From: Corallochytrium limacisporum
Lineage: Eukaryota; Opisthokonta
Assembly: GCA_002811645.1 (NCBI GenBank)
Contig: PDIP01000028.1
Location: 127,105 to 191,104 of the forward strand
Direction: 5' to 3'
Length of the DNA: 64,000 nt
Position 1 is the stretch's first letter. Each line of letters starts with the position of its first letter. Made by a program: the position numbers and the translations under genes. The notes beneath the pieces were generated by a model, which was given only the letters and a program-made list of their open reading frames with translations, was not told where the DNA came from and ran no database searches. Of the stretch, positions 39,977 through 50,971 are shown piece after piece.

Positions 39977-42900
39977 ACTTGTCGAGGATATGTAACCAAC
40001 GTCTTCTGATGTGGCACTCAATCATCAGACTACAAGTAATGACTGAGTAGTTTGAACTTGGTTGAATACCACCACGTACGGAACCACCAAACTCAGCCGA
40101 AACAAAGAATATGGTATTCCTTCGTCGAACCAGGCCATGTTGTTCTCAACCGAATGGTCACCTCCTCGAAAGAGTCTGAATGTGCCAGATCTGCAATAGA
40201 GCGGGCAACAGCAACGGTACACGGTGTTCTCTGGAGCCCCTTGGCGCCCAACACACTCTCCCCTTGGCAATTCGCGAACAACAGCTCTCTAGAAGAAAAA
40301 GCCGACTTGGGGGGGGGCCATCCCAACGCAGTCCCTCCTCCCTCCCACCGGTCTCAGAATACAGGAAATACAAGTGTTTAGCCCAATCACATGAATCGAA
40401 ACAGGGGCCTATTTAATCCGAACCCGAGTAGAAAATTGACACTGAGCACACAGCTCGCAGTAATTGGAGTCTGGGGCATCTGTTTACCCAGAATTCCGTT
40501 TCCAGCCACCTATAATACCGCAGCCCCACGCAACCCCCACCACTAAGGAACGGATAGGAGCAACCCTTTTTTATTTTGGCCAACGCTCAAGGGTATTGGA
40601 AGTTTTTGTTTTCCTGGCTGTGAGAGGGGAGGGCAAAGAAAGTGGGGAACAGGACTTTGCGAGCGAGTCCCAAACTCATTTACCGGGGGCGCCACCCTCC
40701 GCACGGTCGGCAACAACCGCCGGAAACCATTGTCTGGGGAGAGACAATTCCTTGGTTTTCTCATCGAGGCCTCCCCCACCTGCAAGATGAAAAGAGGGAG
40801 GGAGGGGTGGGGGGAGGAATCCATATCGAAGGCGAGGCAGGCCTACCGAACAAAGGGATCTATTTCCCTTCTTTCGGGGCGTTCCCCTATCCGCCTCAGC
40901 TTGTTCCCCCGGGGTTCTTATGGTTCCTTTGTTGCTAGTTGAGGAATGTGTGTATAAGGTATGCCTGCCTCAGCGGGCAGTGTCCACCCGGGGACGTAGG
41001 CAATCCCCGCTCATTGTCCACTGCTGAAGAGTCCGCACAAAGTGCGACGCCACGTAATGGGTTCCCATCAATCTTAGCGTGCAAGGAGTAGTGGATGTTT
41101 TTACTGGAGTACCACACGTGAGCTGAATAACTTTGTTGCTTGTCCTTGACCATAGTGCGTAACCAGTACCTTATCTTGGACTTTGCAGTGCTCGATATTC
41201 TCTGCGGGATAGGGCTGGCTCAGCAACACTGACACCCAGGAACATTTCATTTGCTCGACGGCGCCGATCCAGAGAGTAGCGGACAAACAATAAAGTCGCG
41301 CATTTGTCTCCCACCAAGCGGGAGGGAGGCCGAGGCGGGTATGAGGAATTCCCTGTTCCAATAACACGATGTCAAATTCGGGACCATTGCTGGGAGCTTG
41401 TACTCACGGACGAAGATTGTATGAGGGCAACAGACGGTCAAAAATCAAAAGGCATGAGTTGCTTTCTCTCTCGGTCTGCGTGCTCTCTAAATCTGGCCGA
41501 CCAAACACGTTGACTGTCAAATTCCGAAACAAGAGTCAGCAAGTTGAGTCAGTGCACCCCGTAAGTTCCCGAAAACGATCGGCCAGCTTACTTGTCATCG
41601 TCATCAGCCGCTGTGTTCTCTGACAGGCACTCCGCCGTTTAGCCCCATCAGCGGCCTTTCAAGAGATGGATAGCGGTAGTCCAAACAACGTCGCACTATC
41701 AAAAGTTAATGACACCAACAACAGTTTTAGCCCTATCAATGAGTATATGATTTGAAAAAGGGCTATGTCTGGTACAAGAGCTGATGTGTGTGTACATGGG
41801 AGTTCAGAACGATAGCGCCAAGGTCACGTCGCTACCTAATCCTTACCGCCCACATACACAAATTAAATAAAGTAGTAGTAGATTGGGGATCTGAATTGTT
41901 TCAAGTACATATCAAAATCGTGTACGTTGTCTACCTCTCGGGACAAAGTGAGAAAAAGTCCCCACAATATCAGCAGCGCGTGAGCTGAAGCCGAGCTTTA
42001 ATATGCCGCCCCCCCCCCGGCCCTGGTGGACTATATAAAGTCACTGTTGTGACAATGGCACTTCTCAATTGACTCTCTCGTACGAAAACTAAGCACTATT
42101 GCTGAGTGTTGGCGGGCTTGAAAGAGAGGCGGGCGTGAACGCGCAATTATGGAGATTAGACAATGGTACGGCCCAAGACAATTCCCGTTGTGCAACCAGT
42201 GCCAGGTTCGCACTACCACACTCTGACCCTACGATCAGAAAATGAAACTCAATAACATTGAAGCAGAACGTTATGCCTGCGGGTGGCGTAAGGTCCGGTA
42301 CTGCGCTGAGGGTACCGCTCCTGTAAATACCGCGAGAGCCTCTGTATCACGAAACTAAACCGCACGGGGTACAGAACTTTGCAATTGCTGGAGCATTGTG
42401 CGTTTGGGAGACACCACCTTTCCGGATTGGATAAGTATGGCTCCAGAGTCTTGTCGGTGTGTGTCACCAGACAACCCCTTTAGACTTCGGATGTTTCTTT
42501 CCTTCGACGAGCCCCAGCTCCCCCCCCCTTCCGGGTGGACCGGAACCACAGGCTGACCAATGCCCCAAGCTGGATAGTAGCGGTAGATACTAGTATTGAG
42601 ATCGACGAAAATTTTCCTCTGAGCACCCATCCTTACACCGGTACCGATACCTAAAACTAACACAGAGCCTAACATGCAATGTTCACTCGGTGAGAGCTTT
42701 ATGCGCCAGGCCTCCGGCTCCCCCGGTTCTACCAGTTTCGACTGGGCTCACAAAAATAGCCGTTGCCCACACGCACTCTCCTAGCGTACAGTTGCGTGCA
42801 GAGCATTTTTTTGCCCTTCGAGGTTCTGTTCGGTACCAATCCTCGCGGACCGGAGCTTTCAAGAGGGAGGGAATGGCTTACCGGGAGCAGTGTTCCCTGC

Positions 42901-43268
42901 TGTCCGCGTAGACAAATGGGGAAAGGCGAATAATTTACATGAAGATTATCATGGATGCTCTGAATGCTTTGGTAAGTGTCTGTGGAATGTTCTCGCCGTA
43001 TAAACCAATGGTCTTCGAAATAATGCGCTTGTCCTGGTATTTGTCGGTAACGCACCCTGTCGGAAGCTATTCTTTGTTTCTTCTCTCATTGGAAGAATCT
43101 TTTTGACATACAGTTCCGGGAATGGGAAACATAATGAATTAGGCGGATTGTGTAAGCCAAGGTGAAGAGGCCGAGACACAAGGAACCGGAAAGACACATT
43201 GACTTGAAGTGAGCAAGGGACTGTAAATTACAACGCACGGGGAACAAAACCTGCCAACAGACACCACA
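39977..43268. other. Long divergent spacer between TXNL1 and NAA30
   Basis: This 3.3 kb holds no gene I can recognise. It contains a G-run (40309-40317), a C10-G2 tract (42009-42020), a C-run (42520-42528) and purine-rich stretches near 40790-40830. Open frames are under 110 codons and unconvincing. Confidence 0.55.
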
Positions 43269-43847
43269 ATGGTGCAGGGTGCACACTCTGTCATGGCCAG
43301 CCTCTTTGAGGATGGCGGAAAAATGGCCCAACACAAAGCCCTTGTCCGGATGGGGTTAGTGGGAAAATGCAACATCGCCCTTGGTGAATTAAGTGTGGAA
43401 AACTTCAAGAACGAAGAGGATTTGAAGCCGATGATGGATTTAATCTTCGAAGATTTGAGCGAAGCATACACAGTGTACACATACCGATTTTTTATCGTCA
43501 ACTGGCCCCAGTACACTTGGATAGCACGGTACAAAGGTAAAATTATTGGGTGTGTCCTTACAAACCTTTTTGAGGATGATGGGATAAAGCAAGGTTACAT
43601 TGCCATGTTAGCAGTTACGAAATCGTATCGTCGCAATGGCGTAGGTACTGCCCTCGTGAAGTGCGTTCTCGACCAATTGATTGCAGATGGCGCAGATGAG
43701 ATAGGACTTGAGACTGAAGTCATCAACAGTCCTGCCATTAGGCTGTATGAATCTCTTGGGTTCTCTAAAGACAAACGTCTGATTGCACACTATCAGGACG
43801 GAAGCGATGCCTTCCGTATGAAGCTGTGGCTAACCGAACCTCAGTGA
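43269..43847 (+). CDS. NAA30: N-alpha-acetyltransferase 30, NatC catalytic subunit
   Basis: The 192-residue product is a GNAT acetyltransferase matching NAA30/Mak3, which acetylates protein N-termini starting Met-hydrophobic, together with NAA35 and NAA38. The core (about 70-190) carries YTYRFFIVNWPQYTW, GYIAMLAVTKSYRRNGVG with the acetyl-CoA-binding Q/RxxGxG-type loop (RRNGVGTA), the LETEVINSPAIRLYESLGF helix-strand segment and KDKRLIAHYQDGSDAFRMKLWL, all closely like the animal enzyme. The first 60 residues are less conserved. The ATG at 43269 is the first in frame. It converges with the LAMTOR1-like gene. Confidence 0.95.
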   Translation: MVQGAHSVMASLFEDGGKMAQHKALVRMGLVGKCNIALGELSVENFKNEEDLKPMMDLIFEDLSEAYTVYTYRFFIVNWPQYTWIARYKGKIIGCVLTNLFEDDGIKQGYIAMLAVTKSYRRNGVGTALVKCVLDQLIADGADEIGLETEVINSPAIRLYESLGFSKDKRLIAHYQDGSDAFRMKLWLTEPQ

Positions 43848-44029
43848 GTAATCTGTTCAATTATTCTTACACATTGATTCCATTATCATCGTTTGAGCAT
43901 AACATCCGTACATAGCATCCATCCATATCACAATACAGCTCTAAATTTTATAACATTTTATGGTTGAAGAATCGTGGCTTAATGTTGGTGTACAGTGGAA
44001 CCTCTACTTAAACATGCGTAATCATCTTC

Positions 44030-44602
44030 CTATGCTCCCTTAAGTGCATCGACAGGCTGGAATTTGACCACAAAGGTCTGCGGCTGGACTTCAAATGACG
44101 CTGCAGCGCTCAGGATGTCTTCAATGTTTGGTCGGAGCTTGTCCAAGAGCTCATTATCAACGGTCTCTGGGGCCTTGAGGCGGTCTGCCACGGACCCTTT
44201 CGCGGGTGCTGATACGAAACTGTGAACCTCTTCAGGCCACGAGTCCACCTTGAGCAGTCGCTTGAAGTATTCATCGGCTCTTGCCATTGCTTCGTTACCT
44301 TCCAGAGCACCCACAGTCGCTGTTGTGTCGATCATTGTGTCCGCAGCCTTCTGGATGATCTGTCGGAAGAACGCTTGCTCAGCCTGATATCGATCTGTGT
44401 AACTGTGGCTGTACTGTTGAGAGTTACTCTGAAGAGGCCCGCCTCCATTCTCCTGGCCAGATCCAGCTACTGTGGCACTATTTTGAGGTGCAGCAGCGGG
44501 CACGCTCTGCGGTGTCCCCTGTGCGGCATTCTCTCCGCCCTGGCCTCCGGCCCGCTGCCGACTCTCGGCCCGGTCAGAGCTTTTTCCCAAGTTGCACCCC
44601 AT
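44030..44602 (-). CDS. LAMTOR1: Ragulator subunit LAMTOR1 (p18)-like lipid-anchored protein
   Basis: This 190-residue protein begins MGCNLGKSS, an N-myristoylation (Gly2) and palmitoylation (Cys3) signal. A Gln/Gly/Asn/Ser-rich linker follows to about residue 68. The conserved part matches LAMTOR1/p18: EQAFFRQIIQKAADTMIDTTA and MARADEYFKRLL helices, then a C-terminal helix and strand (NIEDILSAAASF...TFVVKFQP) like the end of human p18. LAMTOR1 anchors the Ragulator-Rag complex to the lysosome membrane for mTORC1 activation. The yeast counterpart is Meh1/Ego1. The identity rests on the helix pattern and both termini rather than long identity. It converges with NAA30 (182 bases between stops). 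Confidence 0.82.
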   Translation of the reverse strand: MGCNLGKSSDRAESRQRAGGQGGENAAQGTPQSVPAAAPQNSATVAGSGQENGGGPLQSNSQQYSHSYTDRYQAEQAFFRQIIQKAADTMIDTTATVGALEGNEAMARADEYFKRLLKVDSWPEEVHSFVSAPAKGSVADRLKAPETVDNELLDKLRPNIEDILSAAASFEVQPQTFVVKFQPVDALKGA

Positions 44603-45309
44603 AGCGTATAGGGCCTGATCCGTAAAGGCTTATGATATGTTTTGGTTGCTACGTAGCAGTATGCTCGAAACCTTGTCGGGTCAAGTTAGTTCCTTGTCAC
44701 GAATGAGCTCGCAGAATCTTACTACAAGCAAGTCCGGCACACCTTTACATATTCTATTGGCTGATACTCTGAGAAATTGCTCATACATATTCCGCTTTGG
44801 TGTAGAAATTGACAGTTGGCTTCTTTAAAACACCTGCAGTCTGATCTGGTACCACTTTCAGACTGCAAAAGGAATCGAGTTCTCGCACACTTTAGGCGTC
44901 GGTTATTTACGCATTGTTTGGCTTTTTCCTCTCTTCCTGCGCTGGGGGGCCTCTGGGCCCCAACCTCCCTCGTTAGTTTAGGGAGGTGAGACCTCCCCTC
45001 GAACACAGACCATTCAGGGGGATGGTCTGCACCGCTACCGATTTTGTACCCGATCCCTCTCTTTGACCGCCGCTGGTGAGTGCGGGCCGGTCCGAGGCAA
45101 CGCGAGGATCCATAGCAAGTTTTACAGTCCGATGTCCCTGTGGTTCTTCTGTTCGTCTGAACTCATTTTGGTCGAAGTTTTGAACTTCTCTTTCGTTGCC
45201 TTAAGCATCCTCGTGTGGGTACGTAAGAGCAGCGGAAACCTCCGTCTCTTAAGGATGGATACCAATGAGTTGTGCGGAATCGTGAAGGTGAAGTTGAGGA
45301 AATATAACA
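44603..45309. other. Divergent spacer between LAMTOR1 and the Tls1/C9orf78-like gene
   Basis: This 707-base spacer contains no recognisable gene. An ATG at 45256 in another frame precedes the start at 45310 and opens a short upstream frame that overlaps it. Confidence 0.45.
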
Positions 45310-45912
45310 ATGGCTTTCAAGACCAGGAAGAAGAGAAATCAGACTTCTTCTTCACGGACACTGGATGTAGAAGATGATGTTACCATAAAGACTCAGCTCG
45401 AAGGCGCACAGGACGGAGAAGAGAATGATTACGAGCATCCAGTTGAGGAACTGGACGACCTCAAATCCCACCAAAACCTGAAACGGCGAAAAACAGGCGT
45501 GGGTGCCACCGACGCTCATACTGATCGAGGAACAGACATGAAAGAGAAGGATTCTGTAGATGACTATTTGAGCGGGAAGTCATTTCGCAAGTTCGTTCCG
45601 GAGCAAGAAGAAGTCAACAAGGACAAGAGAACCGCAGCAACCCAGAAGGCTTCCCTCCTACATGACCGGATTCTGTCTGCCTTGGAGGAAGGAGCAGAGG
45701 ACGATGACTCTAGCAAACAGAAGCCTGGCCACAAAGTCCTTAAGCGAGATCAGACTGACGCGATGTATACATTGCCGGAGCATCTAGTAGGAAAGGAACG
45801 AAAGAGTCCAAAAAACGTCATTGACCCGAAGGATCCGAACCGTATGGTACCCAAAGAACTATTGCGAAAAGTACCAGAGGTTCAGTTCGGGCCCCAGCAG
45901 GGAAAATCATGA
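45310..45912 (+). CDS. Tls1/C9orf78-like splicing-associated protein
   Basis: The 200-residue, highly charged and probably disordered protein shows the ordered short motifs of the Tls1/C9orf78 (hepatocellular carcinoma-associated antigen 59) family: a basic start (MAFKTRKKR), a LDDLKSHQNLKRRKTGVGA block like the EETREVQNLRKRPNGVSA of the human protein, a MYTLPEHL segment like its LYELPENI, and a VPEVQFG near the end like IPEVDLG. Family members bind the U5 snRNP helicase Brr2 and affect splice-site choice. It is shorter than human C9orf78 (289) and lacks its C-terminal third. The ATG at 45310 is in the context AACAATGG. It converges with VMA22 (92 bases between stops). Confidence 0.65.
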   Translation: MAFKTRKKRNQTSSSRTLDVEDDVTIKTQLEGAQDGEENDYEHPVEELDDLKSHQNLKRRKTGVGATDAHTDRGTDMKEKDSVDDYLSGKSFRKFVPEQEEVNKDKRTAATQKASLLHDRILSALEEGAEDDDSSKQKPGHKVLKRDQTDAMYTLPEHLVGKERKSPKNVIDPKDPNRMVPKELLRKVPEVQFGPQQGKS

Positions 45913-46004
45913 CCCAGGGAACAGCCTTAAAAATTACAATGTTAAAGAAGAATTTGACGACGACTCTTTGTTGATTTGTTTTGATACTGCGTCGGCAGCG
46001 AGAC

Positions 46005-46529
46005 CTAAGGGCCTGCTTCGGCTCCGATCTCTTTGTTTGTGTCAGTTTTTCTGATAATGATACCGTTTTGTTTTTCCATGGACTCCCGAAGCTCTGCCAA
46101 ACGAAGATCAAGGCCCGCGATCTCTAGAGCTAGTTCAAGACACCTTTTGTAGCACTTTTGTGACTGGCGCAGACTTTGAGGAACCAGTACACCAAACCAC
46201 AGCAATGGGTCTCGGCGATGCTTTGCGACGTTCTCCGACCCTGTTATTTCTTCCAATTCTTCGTCTGTGTAGGTGCACTCTGACAGGCTCATGGTGTTGT
46301 CCTCTACATCCAATGCAACCTTGGGAAACATGAATTTGGGATACTGAGACGGTCCTATTGTGTTGCCACCCTGATACTTCCGTGCCTCTGCCATGAACAC
46401 GCCTGCTTCACTTAGCAGAGCATTAAGTTTGCGCTGCCGTGCCGCCCTGTCGGCATACAGCTCAAAGTATGAATTAAGGTCCTGATCCAAGGCCTCCTTC
46501 AGCTCTGTCATATCCAGTGCTTCCGGCAT
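46005..46529 (-). CDS. VMA22: V-ATPase assembly factor VMA22 / CCDC115
   Basis: The 174-residue protein matches CCDC115/Vma22, which with TMEM199/Vma12 assembles the membrane sector of the vacuolar proton pump at the ER. An N-terminal coiled coil (about 5-50) has the LNALLSEAGVFMAEARKY helix and IGPSQYP, as in animals. The hallmark is near residues 105-150: RRDPLLWFGVLVPQSLRQSQ followed by a second helical segment (LELALEIAGLDLRLAELR). The frame opens at a GTG at 46538; I use the ATG at 46529 (MPEALDM). It converges with the Tls1-like gene. Confidence 0.9.
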   Translation of the reverse strand: MPEALDMTELKEALDQDLNSYFELYADRAARQRKLNALLSEAGVFMAEARKYQGGNTIGPSQYPKFMFPKVALDVEDNTMSLSECTYTDEELEEITGSENVAKHRRDPLLWFGVLVPQSLRQSQKCYKRCLELALEIAGLDLRLAELRESMEKQNGIIIRKTDTNKEIGAEAGP

Positions 46530-47781
46530 TCTGACCACAATAGTTCTTTATCTATACAAATACAAGGAAGATTGGCAAGGTGCTTCTCTTAATTTACAAG
46601 ATGTATCTTGCAATAACTACCAACACATGTTTTGGTAGCCGCATTTTGAAAATCTTTGTTGGAGAGCCACTCCACAATTCCCGTGCACAACATGAGCAGT
46701 GACTCCAAAGGCCCACGTCAGAACTTTCACTTCAGAGAAGGTAGGGAAAGCAGCTAGCCACTTTATTATAAATAGACTCCCATTATTTGATTCGAATATT
46801 ATTTCTGTTGCCCGGCACACCGAAGCCCGGCAACTCCGGTGGTAATTGGCTGGTGCGCATCCACGCTTTCCGCCCAAACAATAAGCCAGCTTTTATGGAC
46901 ACGTCCCGTCGCCCATGATAGGGGATGATTAAATACTTAACATACTGATATTCGTAGGCAACATGGTGCACCTATGTACAAGCGTGGATGAGGCTGAAGT
47001 TATTCAATTGCGCGGTGGCGGGAAATATTCTAAGAGCAAATGATGAGGCACTGAAAGTACGGGGCATTTTTCCAAAGAGACGATGATATTTTTGCTTTTC
47101 CGAGACCATCCCCGGCCAGGCAAATGTGGAACACGAAAAGATACCTCCCTCGCCGCCACAAACGCGCACGTTCGGCCCTTGAAATACATAAAGTATTGAA
47201 ATTAATCTCACCGTTTTCCTGGAAATGGCAGTGACGTCTGCAGCCGAGGAGGTAAGAGGAGCCTCACACCGCGGACTGGAACATCACCACAGCGGCGCCC
47301 GATATCCTTCACCGGTTTTGGGTACTGGGGAATGGGGGGGGGTTTGCGAGAAGGGGCCCCTACGCCTTTGGGCGCGGAAAGTACCCGCAAGAACGTGCCA
47401 AACGGAGCACCGCCGGTACTTGTGCTGTGCGTTTTGTGTACGTTGTTAACGCTGTTTTGGCCTGAGACTCCTTCCAGCGTTCGTGCGTGTGGAGCCTGCC
47501 AATGAAGCAGGCAGAGGTTGCTTTAGGCTCGGTTGCAGCGATGAGAGCACCTTCTTGTTTGACGATTGGAGGGTTCAGCGGGAATGGCTTTTTTTGAGAA
47601 GTGTCCTTACCTTGTCATCCTCTTTTGAAATGCTTAGTGACTAGGTATTTAGAACAAAATGGTTGCTGAAACACGGTGATCATCTCCTTTGGCATGCATG
47701 AATGTGACTAGATAAGCGGTCGGTACCGAGTGAGCTCGTTGAACGCATCCTCTCCGGGAACCTCTAAAAGTTCAAATCGTC
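46530..47781. other. Divergent spacer between VMA22 and the CRIB gene
   Basis: This 1.25 kb promoter-type spacer has a 9-base G-run at 47334-47342. No gene is seen. Confidence 0.5.
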
Positions 47782-48669
47782 ATGCCCGCGATGAGCTGCT
47801 TCTCGTGCGGGTCGGTACAGGAGCAAAAGAAAGCTCCTTTGTCCAAAAATCTGATCGGAAACCCTACAAATTTTGTACACACAACACACCTGGGACGCAA
47901 TGATGCCCAAGGAGGAGTTGCTGCATACACTGCCCAGCAAATGCAAACAAAGGGCGGCTACACAGGCGCTAAAGTTGCACCCGAGCCCGGCGCAAGGGCT
48001 GCAACACGGCCAGCGGGGGCTGTCAAGAAGGTTGAGCAACCGAAGCCGGTGCAACCCAGGAAGAGTGCCACCGAATTGCCTCCGCCTCCTCCAGTCTCCA
48101 CCACGGCTGCGGCTGTCACTGCTGCAGTGGCAGATGATGCTGTAGTCAGCGAAGAAGAGGTAGAGTCAGTTGTTGAAGCCGTTGATCCTGTAGAAATTAA
48201 GAAGCAAGATTCGATCCCGTCTGTGGAAGATTCGGTACAGGATGTCAGGGAAAATGTGGCAGAGTCGACTGAGGAAATTCAGACCAAGGAGCGAGTTGAG
48301 GGTCCAAATATCGCTGACCCTCCCACTCCGGCCCCTACGCCTGTCGAATTCAGCTTTAAAGACATTCCATCCGCAGTTGAGCAGGCTCAAGCCGACATGA
48401 ACGCAGCGGTCGACGAAGCTTTGGAAAAGACGGATGCACACGCTGACGAGGAGGAGACCACCTTTGTTGCAGAGACAGTTGAGTCTGAGTCGCAGAAGAG
48501 CGAGGAAGCCGACGTCGAGGACATCAAGGAGAACGTGAACGAGTGCGACGCAGTGAACGAGTGCGACGCAGTGAACACTGTCGAGGACGCAGTGAATACT
48601 GTCGAGGACGCAGCGGCAGAGGAATCTAAAGAGGAAGAGGAGGATGAGGATGGGGGCATGGATGTTTGA
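47782..48669 (+). CDS. CRIB-motif protein, CDC42 small effector (SPEC)-like, with acidic tail
   Basis: The 295-residue protein starts with a Cys pair (CFSC, Cys6 and Cys9) followed by a basic stretch and a CRIB motif (IGNPTNFVHTTHLG, residues 25-38). This order matches the animal CDC42 small effectors (CFNCC, basic stretch, IGEPTNFVHTAHVG), which bind GTP-loaded Cdc42 and sit on membranes via palmitoylated Cys. The rest, some 250 residues, is a Pro/Ala/Val/Glu-rich, strongly acidic tail absent from the about 80-residue animal proteins. The tail holds an internal DNA repeat (48535-48612). The ATG at 47782 is the first in frame; Met4 is an alternative. The next gene runs in the same direction 2.3 kb downstream. 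Confidence 0.82.
   Translation: MPAMSCFSCGSVQEQKKAPLSKNLIGNPTNFVHTTHLGRNDAQGGVAAYTAQQMQTKGGYTGAKVAPEPGARAATRPAGAVKKVEQPKPVQPRKSATELPPPPPVSTTAAAVTAAVADDAVVSEEEVESVVEAVDPVEIKKQDSIPSVEDSVQDVRENVAESTEEIQTKERVEGPNIADPPTPAPTPVEFSFKDIPSAVEQAQADMNAAVDEALEKTDAHADEEETTFVAETVESESQKSEEADVEDIKENVNECDAVNECDAVNTVEDAVNTVEDAAAEESKEEEEDEDGGMDV
48535..48612 (+). repeat. In-frame tandem repeats (2 x 18 bases, 2 x 21 bases)
   Basis: Two perfect 18-base copies (encoding VNECDA) at 48535-48570 are followed by two 21-base copies (encoding VNTVEDA, one base different) at 48571-48612. All units start with GTGAAC/T and end GACGCA. They lie in the acidic tail of the CRIB protein and keep the frame. Confidence 0.95.
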
Positions 48670-50971
48670 TTTGACGACCGCATACCTATACTCCGCTAGA
48701 CCTCACCCCTGAGAATCATCTATACCATACTCACCAGTTCATCATCCATCATAGTCTGAAATTCGTATAAACGAATACTGTATGTATCATCATTGTCACT
48801 TTTGCAACCACTCTCAATACCGTCCCTACGCGTATGCTAGTATCCCATTCGCTCACGCGGCCAGGCCCCTGTGCGGGGATCTTTGAAAACAGTCCCACTT
48901 AGAGCTTCCGTGAACATGTTGCGGACATGCCCTTCAACCCTTTTCCGACTGAAGATGTGCACGCTAAAAGTGTACTCTCGCACCGCTCTTCTCCGCTCCC
49001 AATGTACGTGTGCAATTGGTCCTCTGTGCGGAAAATTCACCCGGTCCGGAAGCTCGCCCGCCTCTGACCGACACGCCTCCGCCCGTACTGACGCTCGGTT
49101 GGGCTGAGGGTTTTTGTCTGTTTCAATTTTTTCTTCAAGCCACCACCGCGGTTAGCATTAAACTTTTCAGTACATTCAGTACCGGATGTGGACTGACCTG
49201 CCCAACCCAAGGGTCATGCCCTTTGCTCCCGGCAGGTGAAAAAAAAAAGTGGGGTTGCACAAGAATAGTTAATGTAGGGGGATCTCCCGCTTGAAAAATT
49301 GAGAGCAGCTCTGCCAGGGCAGCTGTCCCTGGGGTTACGAGTCAGTATTGAAAGTACCGGGCGCCTCCGCGAAAACCCTCCGCACCCCCCCATCCCTACT
49401 TTTTATACATATACGGATTCCAATATAGAACTATCTATATGCGTATTTTAATTAAGGTAAATCTATAATATATATACTGAACTATTGTAAATATGGATGA
49501 CCCCACCATGGCGTGCCTTCCCGAACACGCAGCCTGGTTCTGGCGATCCTCAGAGGGGAGCGGGCCCGGACGCGAGTTCTTGAGACCCGCCTTCCCATCT
49601 CTCCCCCCCCCCCTCCGTTCCCCTTTGCACCAATCGCGTTCTACATGCTAAAGTACCTAGTGTACTAGTTGTCCGTGACTGGGTCAAGACTGTGGCAAGC
49701 AGAGGCGATGCGGCCGGACAAAAAAAAGTCCAGCCAGGTGGAATTTCCACTCTGTCCCAAGAAAAACGCCACGGCCAGAGAAAGGAAAAAAAAGGAAAGG
49801 AAAAGGAAACCATCGGTCGTGGCCCAACTAGCGCGCATACTGAATGAAGGGAAAAGGTACGACCTTCGGACGTGCACGAGCGCCTTTGCTGAAACAATAA
49901 AAAATACTCTCGCTCTCTCGATCTCTCGCTCTCTCTCTCGTCTCCCCCCCCTCCTCCCCTCCCCCTGTAAATCCGTCACCTTTCATACGGCAGACTCTTG
50001 ACAGTCCGAAGAAGATGGGAAAGTTCATTGGCAGTCATATCTTTACGACAGATCGGGTACCGGATAAGTTAAGCGGGAGGACATTAAGCGAGGGCGGTCG
50101 CTCACGTTTGGTCTTCCCAAGAGTCTCACAAGCCAAAAATGCCAAAAAAAAGAAAAGCAAAAGAAAACCCCAATCGGCACAACTTTTGTCCGGCTCGTCA
50201 TCGGGTCCTGACCAGCACAGGAGATAGCGGCAGCAGGGGCCCCATTGGTTTCCCCTATATTTTTTTTCTTCTCCTTTGTGGCCCTCCCACCTCCCCCCCA
50301 CCACCCCGTCTTTTTCCTTTCAACGGACGGGGTCCCGACTGAAATGAATGTGTAAGAAAGAGGGAGAACCCCCCCCTTTCCCGTCACCCGGGGTTGAAGT
50401 GGTAAGGAAGGGGAGGGGGGAGTTTGCTGTGTCGGTTCAGTGGAGAATTGAACTGATACTGTACTGAACCCAGTGTGTACTGGCAAAGGGGAGGGGCCCC
50501 CCGGGGGGGGGGGGGGTTGACGAAGTGTCCTCAACTGGGGGGGGTTTTGGCAAAAAAAAAAGTTGGATCGAAGGAGACCCTGTTGATCGGCTGGCGGATG
50601 GAGGTGCGGAGCAGGTTCCTACTTTTTGGTGCTGCACTTTGTGGCTTGTTTAGTTCCGCCTCCGCTTTACTGTTTCCTGTGCTGTTGCGATATTATCATG
50701 TGAGACGTGCAAATTGCGTGTCTCGTGAGCCGATCTTGGTATGAATACTCGGACGGTTTCGCAAGGTATGGAAGGCGCAGCGACAAGCACAGACGAAGAA
50801 GAATCCATGGCTTTGCAAAGAGTAGTCGTGTTCGCAAGTTAAGTCAGATAGGAGGTCATCATGACATAGAACAGACATTACAACTCCATCCAGAGAGTTA
50901 GGAAACTGGGGGAACACGATCCAATTTCTAGTTTCATTTGATAGTTAGTTAGCACTGCAGAGACTACAGGC
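48670..50971. other. Spacer between the CRIB and HECT genes (same strand)
   Basis: This 2.3 kb has no recognisable gene. It contains a C-run (49603-49613), a CT-rich tract (about 49906-49973), a C-run (50369-50376), a C6-G14 tract (50497-50516) and an AT-rich stretch (about 49395-49500). Confidence 0.55.
49906..49973. repeat. CT-rich simple repeat
   Basis: Imperfect CTCTCG and CT units run into C-rich sequence in the spacer upstream of the HECT gene. Confidence 0.8.
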
